The notes below the pieces were generated by a model, which saw only the letters and a program-made list of their open reading frames with translations, had not been told where the DNA came from and did no database searches. A program made the position numbers and the translations under genes. 64,000 nt of DNA from positions 1-64,000 of the forward strand of contig JBDHIF010000014.1 of the NCBI GenBank assembly GCA_039587535.1, given 5' to 3'. How positions within the stretch are numbered: the first letter of the stretch is position 1; each line of letters starts with the position of its first letter. The stretch comes from JAWLHJ01 sp039587535 (GTDB lineage: Bacteria > Gemmatimonadota > Gemmatimonadetes > Longimicrobiales > Gaopeijiaceae). This document shows, piece after piece, positions 45,385 to 54,668 of this stretch.

Positions 45385-47199
45385 TCAGCATACCTGACAC
45401 CGATCGTTGTTCACGGCCCCGTGGCTCATCAAGAGCTGGAGGGCCTCCTCGTAGACAGGCACGCGCTGGACCGGGCTGTTCGCCATGTCGGCCGTCGACA
45501 GGCCTCTCCGGCTCACGACCAGAGGGTCGGCCCCATGCTCCAGCAGGTACTCGATCACCGCGACGTCTCCCCGGCTCGCGGCATGATGCAGCGGGGAGAA
45601 CCCGTTCACGTCACGAGCGTTGACGTCCGCTCCGAGCTCCTCCACCAGATACCGCGTCGCGGCGAGCCAGCTGTTCGGCGCGCCCCGGTGGAAGCCCCCG
45701 GCGTATCCTTCACCGAAGCCGATTCCCGTGGCCGCATGAATGGGGTAGGCAGCCGGTCCATAAAGAGGCACTGGCGGCAAGCCGGACGGGTCTTCTTCCA
45801 TCTCCTCGTCGAACCCCCTGAATCGCCTTTCCGGCATGCGCTTGGTCGGGATCGTCGGGTCCGCCCCAAACTCGATCAGCAGCTGCATCGCCGGCACGTC
45901 CTGCGCGTACGCGGCTCGCCAAAACGGCGTTGCCCCGGCGAACTCCACGCTGAGGCGCTCGAAATTGTACTCCATATACCAGAGTGTCTTCTCGAGGCGC
46001 ACGTCGGGGTCGGCCCCAGCCTCCAACAGCGCTCGCATCAAGGCGAGGTAGTCATTCTCCTGCTGCTTGAACGCCTGAGGTTGCGGATAGATGGACTTGG
46101 GATGCCAATGAAGGTTCAGCGCCGTGTAGAGCGGGGTGGCCCCGGCCTCGCTGGTGAGGCTCGGATCGGCCCCGCGATCAAGCAGCTCCTTGGCGAGGTC
46201 GAAATGCCCGTTGATGGTCGCCAGCAACATCGGAGGCGAGAAGTCGCCTTCACTCTGACGATCGATATCCGCCCCGGCCTCGAGAAGGGCGAGGGCTGAC
46301 CGGTCGCTGCCCTGGCGGGCAGCAAAATGCAGCGCGGTGAGTCCGCCTTTCCGCCAAATCAGATCGTTGTAGCTCAGCGGCTCGGGTTCTGCCTCCGCAG
46401 CCTCTTCGGACTCGTCCTCCGGGTCCGTCTCGGCCTGAAACTGCTCGATGGTGCGTGCCACCGAATTCAGGTCCTCCAGAGATGCGTCCCGGCCCTCTTC
46501 CTCCGCCTCCCGAAGCGCGATCATAGCGTCCACACGGGCGTTCCTCCGCCGCACCGCGTCCTGGTCCGCCCTTCCACGAGCCGCGATATCCTCGACCCGG
46601 GAGACCAGGGTGTGGTCAGCGCCCCGCTCCAGGAGGAGTCGGACGACCTCGACGTGGTCGAAGGCAGCTGCCCACATGAGGGGGGTCTGCTCGTAGGCAG
46701 ACTCTCGCGAGTCGATCTCCACGCCCTCATCGAGAAGCACCCGGACTGCTTGGCTGCTCGCGGCTCGTGCAGCGAAGTGAAGCGGGGTAGCGCCTGAGCT
46801 GCTCCTCGCCTCCGCATTCGCTTCGGCGTCGAGGAGGGCCACCATGACGTCGGCGTTTCCAGCCCGAGCGGCCAGATGCAACGCGGTATAGCTGCCGTTG
46901 CGCGTCGTAGAGATCGTGTTCGCGCCCGCGAAAAGCAGCGTCTCGACCATATCGACGTCACCCCGCTCCGCAGCCCAGTGGAGCGCGGTCATGCCGTCGC
47001 CTTGCGACCCGTTCACGTCCGCCCCTCGCTGAAGGAGCAGCCGTACGGTCTCCAGGTCTCCGGCCCGCGCCGCATCCGCCACAGGCGCGTCGGGTGGTGG
47101 CCCCCAAGCGACGAGAATCAACGCGAGTAAGAACGAGGCGAACATCCCCCGAACCCCTAGGCTGCGGCCGGCTTGGCTGGCTCTGGACCGACGAATCAT
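45385..47199 (-). CDS. Exported ankyrin-repeat protein, cassette B
   Basis: A 604-aa paralogue of the cassette A and C ankyrin proteins and the most diverged of the three. Signal-like helix FASFLLALILVAWG. Repeats include DGMTALHWAAERGDVDMVET and GATPLHFAARAASSQAVRVL. A Glu-rich linker lies near residues 245-280, then RKGGLTALHFAARQGSDRSA. The shared central region reads IYPQPQAFKQQ, LWYMEY, GATPFWRAAYAQDVPAM and YPIHAATGIGFGEGYAGGFH. It ends with VNNDRCQVC, again terminating in CxxC. It starts eight bases after DUF1552 with an AGGAGG site five bases from the ATG. Confidence 0.88.
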   Translation of the reverse strand: MIRRSRASQAGRSLGVRGMFASFLLALILVAWGPPPDAPVADAARAGDLETVRLLLQRGADVNGSQGDGMTALHWAAERGDVDMVETLLFAGANTISTTRNGSYTALHLAARAGNADVMVALLDAEANAEARSSSGATPLHFAARAASSQAVRVLLDEGVEIDSRESAYEQTPLMWAAAFDHVEVVRLLLERGADHTLVSRVEDIAARGRADQDAVRRRNARVDAMIALREAEEEGRDASLEDLNSVARTIEQFQAETDPEDESEEAAEAEPEPLSYNDLIWRKGGLTALHFAARQGSDRSALALLEAGADIDRQSEGDFSPPMLLATINGHFDLAKELLDRGADPSLTSEAGATPLYTALNLHWHPKSIYPQPQAFKQQENDYLALMRALLEAGADPDVRLEKTLWYMEYNFERLSVEFAGATPFWRAAYAQDVPAMQLLIEFGADPTIPTKRMPERRFRGFDEEMEEDPSGLPPVPLYGPAAYPIHAATGIGFGEGYAGGFHRGAPNSWLAATRYLVEELGADVNARDVNGFSPLHHAASRGDVAVIEYLLEHGADPLVVSRRGLSTADMANSPVQRVPVYEEALQLLMSHGAVNNDRCQVC

Positions 47200-47207
47200 G
47201 AAGCCTC

Positions 47208-48632
47208 CTACGGGTTGTGCACGTCCGTTACGGCCCTCACCGGCGGGTTGAGCAAGAGCTCTCCGGTGCTGTCGCCGAACGACTCGAGATCTTCCATGCC
47301 CAGGGCGTGCAGCATGCTGAGCATTGCGTTAGCCATCGGGGTTCCGTCCGGGGCCTTGATGTGCATCTCGCCGCGGATCTTCCCGTTCGCTCCCCCGACC
47401 GCGAACAACGGGCACCTGCGATGGTTGTGCACGTTCGGGTCTCCCATGGCGGACCCGTAAAGGACGAGGGACTTGTCCAGCAGGTTGGCGTCGCCCTCGA
47501 CGGTCGCCTGGAGCTTGCCGAGCAGATAGGGCACCATGCTCACGTGGTAGGTGTTGATCTTGGCGAAATCCAGGATCGCCTCTTCGCGGCCACCGTGGTG
47601 AGAAGCCGGGTGGAAGGCTGCGTCGACCCCGCTCTCGGGGTAGACGCGGCCCGATCCGTCACGTCCCATCTTGAACGTGAAGACACGGGTCAGGTCGGAC
47701 TGGAACGCGAGCACCTGCAGGTCAAACATCAGCTCGACATGCTCACGGAACGAGTCCGGGACGCCTGCCGGTGCCTCCGGGATCTCCCGGGCCTCACCGC
47801 TACGATTCTGCGCCTCGATGCCCTGAATCCGCCGCTCGAGCTCACGGATATTCTCCGTATACTGATCGATGCGCCGGACGTCTTCGGCACCGAGCTGTCG
47901 CTTGAGCGACGCCATCTCGCCGGAAATCCAGTCGAGGAAGCTCGCATTCTCACGCCGCCGGGCGGCGCGCTCTTCAGGTGTCCCACCCGCACCGAACAGC
48001 TTGTCGAAAGCCGCCCGAGGATCCCGGATCATCGGAAGCGGCTCGGTCGGCGATGCCCAGCTGAGCGAGTCGGTGTAGACACAGTTGTACCCATACGCAC
48101 ACCCACCCGCCTGATCCACGTTCTCGATGCAGACCTGCATGGACGGAATGGGCGTGTCCTGACCGAAACGCTGCGCGTACATCTGGTCCAATGACGTCCC
48201 GAGGTAGACGTCCGACCCTTCAGTGATCTTCGCGTGTGACTGCGAGAGGAACGTGGCCGTGGAACGGAAGTGGTCCCCTCCGATCTCGGCCGGTTGGAAC
48301 GCGTCGGCCATCCGGCAATCGGTGTTGCTGATGATCGTCAGCTGATCTCGGAACGGCTCGAGAGACTGAAGAGACGTTCCCGTGAGATCGAAGCCCGACC
48401 CGACCTGCGCCGGCGACCACAGATTCTGCGTCATTCCCCATTCGTTGGAGCCGGCCGCTCCGTGCACCATCTCGATGGCCACGAGTCGCGTCTTGTCGAG
48501 CTCTCTCGAAATGGTGGCCCAGCCGCCCCTTCCCGAGGGGACCATGGCCTCGAGGAAGGGCAGAGCCACGCTCGCACCCATGCCTCGGAGAAAAGTCCGT
48601 CTCGGCAGCGCCTTACCCGTCAGAAAATTCAT
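47208..48632 (-). CDS. DUF1552 (HXXSHH) family protein with twin-arginine signal, cassette B
   Basis: A 474-aa paralogue of 35816-37240. The Tat-type signal is RRTFLRGMGASVALPFLEAM. The full family motif HPASHH is at residues 341-346. Other shared segments are AEIGGDHFRSTATFLSQSHA, the cysteine pair GGCAYGYNCVYTDS, GRDGSGRVYPESGV and YGSAMGDPNVHNHRR. The C-terminus is extended by a short NPPVRAVTDVHNP tail. It lies 25 bases after the DUF1592 gene. Confidence 0.88.
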   Translation of the reverse strand: MNFLTGKALPRRTFLRGMGASVALPFLEAMVPSGRGGWATISRELDKTRLVAIEMVHGAAGSNEWGMTQNLWSPAQVGSGFDLTGTSLQSLEPFRDQLTIISNTDCRMADAFQPAEIGGDHFRSTATFLSQSHAKITEGSDVYLGTSLDQMYAQRFGQDTPIPSMQVCIENVDQAGGCAYGYNCVYTDSLSWASPTEPLPMIRDPRAAFDKLFGAGGTPEERAARRRENASFLDWISGEMASLKRQLGAEDVRRIDQYTENIRELERRIQGIEAQNRSGEAREIPEAPAGVPDSFREHVELMFDLQVLAFQSDLTRVFTFKMGRDGSGRVYPESGVDAAFHPASHHGGREEAILDFAKINTYHVSMVPYLLGKLQATVEGDANLLDKSLVLYGSAMGDPNVHNHRRCPLFAVGGANGKIRGEMHIKAPDGTPMANAMLSMLHALGMEDLESFGDSTGELLLNPPVRAVTDVHNP

Positions 48633-48657
48633 TTCAGCTACTCCTCAGAAGAGACTG

Positions 48658-51117
48658 CTAGCGTGATCCATCGGCCTCGACGTCGGTGGCCTGCGACGTT
48701 GCTTCCTGCATGCTGAAGGCGTCACTCTCCACAACCCCGAGGATAAAAGCGGACATCCGGTAATCTTGCTCACTCGCCGCGTTCGCGATCGAGCGAACCG
48801 TCGGCATATCGAAATACTCCACCCGGCGTCCCAACGCGTATGCCAGGAGGTTCTGGGTGAAGTTCCGAACCAGGGGAATCGGTCGGCTCAGGAGCGCCTC
48901 GCGAAGCTCAGCGGGGCCCCGGAGCGGGGTGCCGTCGTACAACTCGCCCGAGATCTCGATGGGCGTTCCACGCTCACGGATTCGCCAGGTCCCGGTGACA
49001 TCGAAGTTCTCGAAGGCGAGGCCGATGGGATCGATGAGGCTATGACAGGAGTTGCAGGTCGGGTTGGCCCGGTGCATCTCCATTCGCTCCTTGGTGGTAA
49101 TGCTCCGACCGTCGTCCGTGGCCGCTGCCGTCGACTCCTCGAGACTCGGCACATTCGGCGGTGGGGGGGGCGGTGGCGTGCCCATGAGCACCTCCATGAC
49201 CCACTTGCCCCTGAGCACCGGCGAGGTCCGGTCGGGATGGGAGGTCAAGGTCAACACGCTACCGTGGCCGAAGATCCCCCGCCGCCGGTCGTCCGGGTAG
49301 GACACCCGCCTGAAGTCATCGCCCGTGATGCCGCGCATGCCGTAGTGCCGGGCAATCCGCTCGTTCATGAACGAGTAATCGGCCGTCAACAACTCGAAGA
49401 AGCTGCGGTCCTCCCGCACCAAATGGTCGAAGAACAGCTCCGTCTCACGATGCAGGTCCTCAGCGATCTGGAGATCGTAGTCAGGATACTCCAGCGCGTC
49501 GGGATGGATCTTCTCGAGATCCTGGAGCCTCAGCCACTGGCCGGCGAATCTCGTCGCCAGTCCTCGAGACCGTGGGTCCTCGAGCATCCGCTCCGCCTGC
49601 TCGAGTAAAGCGTCGTCGTCGGACAGGCGCCCCTCGTCGACGACCCGGAGGAGCTCCTCGTCAGGCGGGGTGCCCCACAGGAAGAAGGAGAGTCGAGTCG
49701 CGAGGTCCGCGTCGCTCAGGCGGTAGGCCCTACCCGACTCCGCTCCTTCCGGCAACTCCTCCATCCGGAACACGAAGTGAGGGCTCGCGAGAATTGCCTG
49801 AAGACCCATGCGGATTCCGTTCTCGAACCCGCCTTCTTCTGCCCCGAGGTCGTAGAAGCTCATCAGGGCGGAGAGGTCGTTATCCTCGAGGGGGCGCCGG
49901 TATCCCTGGGTACCGAGGCGGGTGAGGATGGTGCGTGCGCACTGACGGGTCTCGGCCTCCGAGAGCGGCCGGCAGACGAAGATCCGCTCACGGCTCGGCG
50001 TCGGCGAGATCCCCGTGACCTTGGACGGGCCGGTGATGAACAGATCCCGCAGATGCGTTTCGTTGGTGATCCCGTATTCCTGCCCGATCTGTGTATCGGC
50101 GATGCTGTGACCGATGGGTCTAAGGTTGTCGTTGACCGGCCCCTCGAAGGTCCGAAGGAACGTCGCGGCGACCACGTGAGGGCCAGCGGCGACGGGAATC
50201 GCTTCGGTCTCGTAGATCAGGCCGTTGGGGTCGGCATCGGTCGACCAACGATCGATGGGAAGGAGGGCCACGCGCTCGCCGTCGATGGACAGCTCGATGT
50301 GCTCGTCGAACGGGGCGGTCCGACCGTACAGCTCACCGACCGGGCCCGCATGGAATTCCATCGCGAACGTGTACTCGCCGTCCGCCGGGAAGTGGTGGCT
50401 GACCACCATGCCCCCTCGCGTTCCTCGAGGAGCGCCGGGTTCACGCTCGGTCTGGGAGCCGAGGCGAGAGACCTTATACGCACTCGTGGTTTGGGTGACG
50501 TTGGGATACCCCACCGCTAGTCGAGCGATCTCCGCAGCCGCGCTGAGATACGCATCCAGCGTCGTAGCGGAGGGAATCTGCACGTCCGCGATGTTGTCGA
50601 AATTCGCGCTGCGGGTGTCCGGCGGAAGCCAACTGGAGGCATCCACATCCAGATCGAGCAGCTGCTTCACGGCCCGCTCGTACTCGACCTGATTGAGCCT
50701 CTGGAAGACCCTGCGCCCTGGGCGAGGCTCGTCCGCGGTCGCCTCGTCGATCCTGGATTCCAGAGCTTCCGCGAGTGCGATCAAGGTATCGCCGGCGGGC
50801 CGACGGGCGCCGGCGGGGGGCATCATTCCGGCGCGCAGCTTGAGGATGATCTTCTCACCCACGTTGGCCATGTCCGGAGCCGACAACACGTCGAAGGTCT
50901 CGAGAGAGAGGTTGCCGGTCATCCGCCGCTCGCTGTGGCACCGAACGCAGTACTGGTCGACGACATCGTCCAAGACCGCCTCAGAGGGCTCCTCCGCCGA
51001 CGGTTCAGAGCCGTGCACGGCCCTCGGGGCGGCAATTTCGGGCGTCGACCGGACGGCTCCGAGAGCCCCCCCGAACAGCAGAGTGGCCACGGCCCCGACT
51101 GTGACGATAGATCTCAT
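48658..51117 (-). CDS. DUF1587/DUF1595/DUF1592/DUF1588/DUF1585 protein with two haem-c motifs, cassette B
   Basis: An 819-aa exported paralogue of 37312-39765. ATG 51117 follows an AGGAGAA site, and the signal peptide is VGAVATLLFGGALGA. Haem-c motifs CVRCH (57-61) and CNSCH (688-692). DUF1587 segment ANFDNIADVQIPSATTLDAY, DUF1592 LATRLSFFLWGTPPDEELLR, DUF1588 LRGKWVMEVLMGTPPPPPPP, then IDPIGLAFENFD. The beta-rich region after DUF1587 differs most from copies A and C (EYTFAMEFHAGPVGELYG), a hint that the three copies bind different ligands. Confidence 0.9.
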   Translation of the reverse strand: MRSIVTVGAVATLLFGGALGAVRSTPEIAAPRAVHGSEPSAEEPSEAVLDDVVDQYCVRCHSERRMTGNLSLETFDVLSAPDMANVGEKIILKLRAGMMPPAGARRPAGDTLIALAEALESRIDEATADEPRPGRRVFQRLNQVEYERAVKQLLDLDVDASSWLPPDTRSANFDNIADVQIPSATTLDAYLSAAAEIARLAVGYPNVTQTTSAYKVSRLGSQTEREPGAPRGTRGGMVVSHHFPADGEYTFAMEFHAGPVGELYGRTAPFDEHIELSIDGERVALLPIDRWSTDADPNGLIYETEAIPVAAGPHVVAATFLRTFEGPVNDNLRPIGHSIADTQIGQEYGITNETHLRDLFITGPSKVTGISPTPSRERIFVCRPLSEAETRQCARTILTRLGTQGYRRPLEDNDLSALMSFYDLGAEEGGFENGIRMGLQAILASPHFVFRMEELPEGAESGRAYRLSDADLATRLSFFLWGTPPDEELLRVVDEGRLSDDDALLEQAERMLEDPRSRGLATRFAGQWLRLQDLEKIHPDALEYPDYDLQIAEDLHRETELFFDHLVREDRSFFELLTADYSFMNERIARHYGMRGITGDDFRRVSYPDDRRRGIFGHGSVLTLTSHPDRTSPVLRGKWVMEVLMGTPPPPPPPNVPSLEESTAAATDDGRSITTKERMEMHRANPTCNSCHSLIDPIGLAFENFDVTGTWRIRERGTPIEISGELYDGTPLRGPAELREALLSRPIPLVRNFTQNLLAYALGRRVEYFDMPTVRSIANAASEQDYRMSAFILGVVESDAFSMQEATSQATDVEADGSR

Positions 51118-51382
51118 ACCACGATTCTCCTGAGCGCGGAAAACGACCACACACCTCGCTGCGAGCCGCCCGAACCTTCGAGTGGCGGAATCAATACTGA
51201 AGCGTGCGATCTATATGATAAACGCCACCGTACGGCGGCGCGACGCGCCAGGCCGACGCGAGCGCAGTGGCCGGCACCTAGCCCTGCACTAAACCACGTC
51301 TCTGATTTCTAGGGCACATGAGCCCCCAGAAACGTTGAGAAGCGCGTCTGGGCGCACAAGCCCCGCTCTGCCTATCTCGCTC

Positions 51383-53173
51383 TTAGCAGGACACGCAACG
51401 GTTGTTGTTCACGACACCCCAGCCTTCGAGAAGCGCCAAGGTTTCCGGGAACGGCTGGATTCTCTGATAGGGGCCGTTCGCCATGTCGGCAGCCGTCTGG
51501 CCGTACCGGGAAACCACCGAGAGGTCTGCACCCTCTTCCACTAAGTAGCGGATCATGTCGTTGTCTCCGCGCGATGCCGCGTTATGTAACGCAGTGTAGC
51601 CCTGGTGATCGCGAAGATTCACGTCTGCACCCAATTCCTCGACCAGATACCGGATCGTCGGCATCCACCCGTCCGGCTTGTGGCGGTGGGCATTCCCGGC
51701 GAACCCCAGCCCATAGCCCGCACCGCTGGCGACGTGTATGGGGTATTCAGCCGGACCACCGACCTCCACCGTCGGGAGCTGATGCTCCCCTTCCTCGTTC
51801 TCGTCGGGGTAGTCGAAGCCGCTTCCAGGCTTTTTCCGGCTCGGGAGGTTCGGGTCTGCTCCATAACGGATCAGGAGGCGCATCGCGTCCACGTCCGTCC
51901 CATATGCAGCCCGCCAGAACGCCGTCGCACCCCAATGGCTGGTAGAGAGACGAGGCGTATTGAACTCCGTGTACCAAAGCTCCCGCTCGAGTCGAGCGTC
52001 CGGATCCGCGCCCGCCTCGAGCAGCGCTTCCATGAGCTCCAGATAGGATGTGCGCTGCTGCTTGAAGGCATTCGGCTGCGGATACCAGGACGTCGGACCC
52101 CACTGCAAGTTGATAGCCCCGTACAGCGCGGTCGCTCCAGCGTCGCTGGCTGAGTTGGGGTCGGCGCCGAGTTCGAGAAGCGCCATGGCGAGATCGAAAT
52201 GGCCGTTGATCGTCGCGATGAGAAGCGGAGGCGTCCCGTCCGCACTGCGCTGATCGATGTCTGCCCCACCGGCAAGCAGAGCACGCACCGCTTCCTCATG
52301 CCCCTGGCGCGCCGCGTGGAGAAGAGCGGTCATACCACCCTTCTTGTCGATGAGGTCGGTGAAGGACAGGCGACGCGCTGGCGGCTCCTCGGAGGGCCCC
52401 TGTCGGGGCTCGGATTCTTCCTCTTCTTCACTCGCGGCGTCCTCTTCCGCCTCCGCTTCATCTTCGGGCTCCTCGGCGGACTGCCCATAGCCCCCTTCTA
52501 CGAAGCCACGTTCCCACTCGAGAATCTTGCGTTGGTCCCGAAGGGCACGAAGCTCCCGGTCCTCAGCTGTACGAGCGACCACGTCGACGATCGTCGTCGT
52601 GTGGCTCGGGTCCGCGCCGGCCTCCAGGAGAATCCGGATCGCCCCCGCCCGATTTGCGCTGGCCGCGAAGATGAGAGGGGTCTGCCCGGACGCATTCTCC
52701 GTCGGGTCTACGAGCGCGCCGGCTTCCAGGAGGGCCCGCACGCTCTCCGTGGAACCGGCCTCCGCCGCGAAGTGGAGCGCCGTGGTACCGGTCGTCGACG
52801 CCAGCGTCGGATCCGCGCCTCCATCGAGGAGGGCCTGCACGACCGCCGCGTGCCCTGCCCTCGCGGCAAGATGCATGGGCGAGTACTCCCCGTTTCGCGT
52901 CGCCGCGTCCGGGAACGCACCCGCCGAAAGGAGCGCGCCAACGATGTCCAGGTCTCCTCGCTCCGAGGCCCAGTGAAGGGCCGACATCCCATCCCCGTGT
53001 GAGGCGTTCACGTCGGCGCCGCTGCTCAGCAACTCCCGCACGGCGTCCACGTCCCCCCGCATGGCCGCATCCGCCAAGGGCGCGTCCACCGCCGAGTGCG
53101 TGGCCCCCACTAGCGCGATCGCGAGGATCAGCGCCATCGACGACGCCGCCGCGGTCCGAATCGTGTCCATCAT
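51383..53173 (-). CDS. Exported ankyrin-repeat protein, cassette C
   Basis: A 596-aa paralogue close to copy A. Signal peptide SSMALILAIALVGATHS. Block 1 repeats include DGMSALHWASERGDLDIVGA and GTTALHFAAEAGSTESVRAL. The linker (residues 235-275) is almost all Glu/Asp/Ala/Ser, then KKGGMTALLHAARQGHEEAV. The shared region reads TSWYPQPNAFKQQRTSYLEL, LWYTEF, WGATAFWRAAYGTDVDAM and YPIHVASGAGYGLGFAGNAH. It ends with VNNNRCVSC. It follows DUF1552 by 12 bases and is the last gene of cassette C; the gap of 265 bases to cassette B shows no strong terminator. Confidence 0.88.
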   Translation of the reverse strand: MMDTIRTAAASSMALILAIALVGATHSAVDAPLADAAMRGDVDAVRELLSSGADVNASHGDGMSALHWASERGDLDIVGALLSAGAFPDAATRNGEYSPMHLAARAGHAAVVQALLDGGADPTLASTTGTTALHFAAEAGSTESVRALLEAGALVDPTENASGQTPLIFAASANRAGAIRILLEAGADPSHTTTIVDVVARTAEDRELRALRDQRKILEWERGFVEGGYGQSAEEPEDEAEAEEDAASEEEEESEPRQGPSEEPPARRLSFTDLIDKKGGMTALLHAARQGHEEAVRALLAGGADIDQRSADGTPPLLIATINGHFDLAMALLELGADPNSASDAGATALYGAINLQWGPTSWYPQPNAFKQQRTSYLELMEALLEAGADPDARLERELWYTEFNTPRLSTSHWGATAFWRAAYGTDVDAMRLLIRYGADPNLPSRKKPGSGFDYPDENEEGEHQLPTVEVGGPAEYPIHVASGAGYGLGFAGNAHRHKPDGWMPTIRYLVEELGADVNLRDHQGYTALHNAASRGDNDMIRYLVEEGADLSVVSRYGQTAADMANGPYQRIQPFPETLALLEGWGVVNNNRCVSC

Positions 53174-53185
53174 GTCCGCTCCTCC

Positions 53186-54598
53186 TCAGCTCGTCGCTGT
53201 CGTGCGCGGGAGATCGAGAACCATGGCCCCGGTGCTATCACCGAAGCTCTCGAGGTCCTCCAACCCGAGAATGTGCAGCAGCGCCAGGAATGCGTTCGCC
53301 ATGGGCGTGCCGTCAGGTGCACGGAGATGGAGGTTGCCGGGCAGCTTCCCGTGGGCTTTCCCCGCGAAGAACAGCGGGAGACGCCGATGATTGTGGATAT
53401 TCGGGTCACCCATGGCTGACCCATAGATCACCGCGGTCTTCTCCAGCAGATTCGCGTCGCCGTCCATCGTGTTCTTCAGCTTGTCGAGCAAATACGTGGT
53501 CACCTCGACGTGGTATTTGTTCAGCTGAGCGAATCGAAGGATCTCCTGCTCGCTGTTCGCGTGGTGCGAGAGCGGGTGGAATCCGGCGTTCACTCCACTT
53601 TCCGGGTAGACGCGAGCCGACGCGTCCCGGCTCAGCTTCAACGTGAAGACGCGCGTCAGGTCCTGCTGGAACGCGAGAACCTGGAGGTCGAACATCATCT
53701 CCACGTGCTCCCTGAACGAGTCCGGTACACCAGGAGGCGCCTCGGGAATCTCACGCTCCTCGCCGCTCGCGTTCCGCTCCTCCGTGAGCTGGATCCGCCG
53801 CTCGAGCTCCCTCACGTCATTCAGATAGCTCTCTAGACGAGCTCGATCTTCACCATCGAGCTCACGGGACAACTCACCGATACGCCCGACCAGGACGTCG
53901 AGCATGCTTCCCCGCGAGCGTAGACGAGATGCGCGCTCCTCAGCCGATCCGCCGGCTCCGAAAAGCTGATCGAAGACTTGCCGCGGATTCTGCACCATCG
54001 GCAGCGGGTCGGTCGGCGAGCGCCAACTCATCGAGTCGGTGTACACGCACGAGTAGTTGTAGGGGCACCCGCCGGATTGATCGACCGGCTCGATGCACAG
54101 CTGCATCGACGGAATTGGCGTGTCCTGGCCGAAGCGATGCGCGTACAGCTGATCCATGGACGTCCCGACGTAGACATCCGACCCCTCGGTCTGCTTCGCA
54201 TGGGCCTGCGTCAGGAACGTGGCCGTCGAGCGGAAGTGGTCGCCACCGATCTCCTGCGGATTGAAGGCCTCCGCCATTCGGGCGTCGGTATTGCTCACGA
54301 TGGTGACGTATTCACGCCACGGATCGAGTGGACTCATGCTCGTCGGTGACAGGTCGAAGTCCTGTCCGGCCTCGGCCGGAGACCACAGGTGCTGCGTGGC
54401 CCCCCACTGGTTCGACCCGGCCGCCCCATGGCTCTGCTCCATCGCGATGAGCCTTGGTCGCTCGAGGCTCTGCTGAAGCGCCGGCGCCCGCTTGTTCGCC
54501 GCGGGTACCATCGCATCCAGGAGAGGAAGCCCCAACGTCGCACCCATCCCCTTCAGGAACGTTCGGCGATGGATGTGCTTGCCGCTCACGTACGTCAT
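53186..54598 (-). CDS. DUF1552 (HXXSHH) family protein with twin-arginine signal, cassette C
   Basis: A 470-aa paralogue. The Tat-type signal RRTFLKGMGATLGLPLLDAM is the closest of the three to the RRxFLK consensus. The full HPLSHH motif is at 341-346. Shared segments are QEIGGDHFRSTATFLTQAHA, the cysteine pair GGCPYNYSCVYTDS, SRDASARVYPESGV and YGSAMGDPNIHNHRR. AAGGAGG ribosome site. It lies 70 bases after the DUF1592 gene, the same spacing as in cassette A. Confidence 0.88.
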   Translation of the reverse strand: MTYVSGKHIHRRTFLKGMGATLGLPLLDAMVPAANKRAPALQQSLERPRLIAMEQSHGAAGSNQWGATQHLWSPAEAGQDFDLSPTSMSPLDPWREYVTIVSNTDARMAEAFNPQEIGGDHFRSTATFLTQAHAKQTEGSDVYVGTSMDQLYAHRFGQDTPIPSMQLCIEPVDQSGGCPYNYSCVYTDSMSWRSPTDPLPMVQNPRQVFDQLFGAGGSAEERASRLRSRGSMLDVLVGRIGELSRELDGEDRARLESYLNDVRELERRIQLTEERNASGEEREIPEAPPGVPDSFREHVEMMFDLQVLAFQQDLTRVFTLKLSRDASARVYPESGVNAGFHPLSHHANSEQEILRFAQLNKYHVEVTTYLLDKLKNTMDGDANLLEKTAVIYGSAMGDPNIHNHRRLPLFFAGKAHGKLPGNLHLRAPDGTPMANAFLALLHILGLEDLESFGDSTGAMVLDLPRTTATS

Positions 54599-54668
54599 TC
54601 GGAGCCTCCTTGGACTCTACTGGTTCCCGCGAACAGACCTGAAAGAATCACGCTCGGTCGCACCCGAA

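Noticed and set aside
51223..51240. Near-palindrome in the gap between cassettes B and C as a terminator
   Set aside because: One mismatch and a two-base loop make it unstable as a hairpin; it could be a weak dyad site but nothing supports that.
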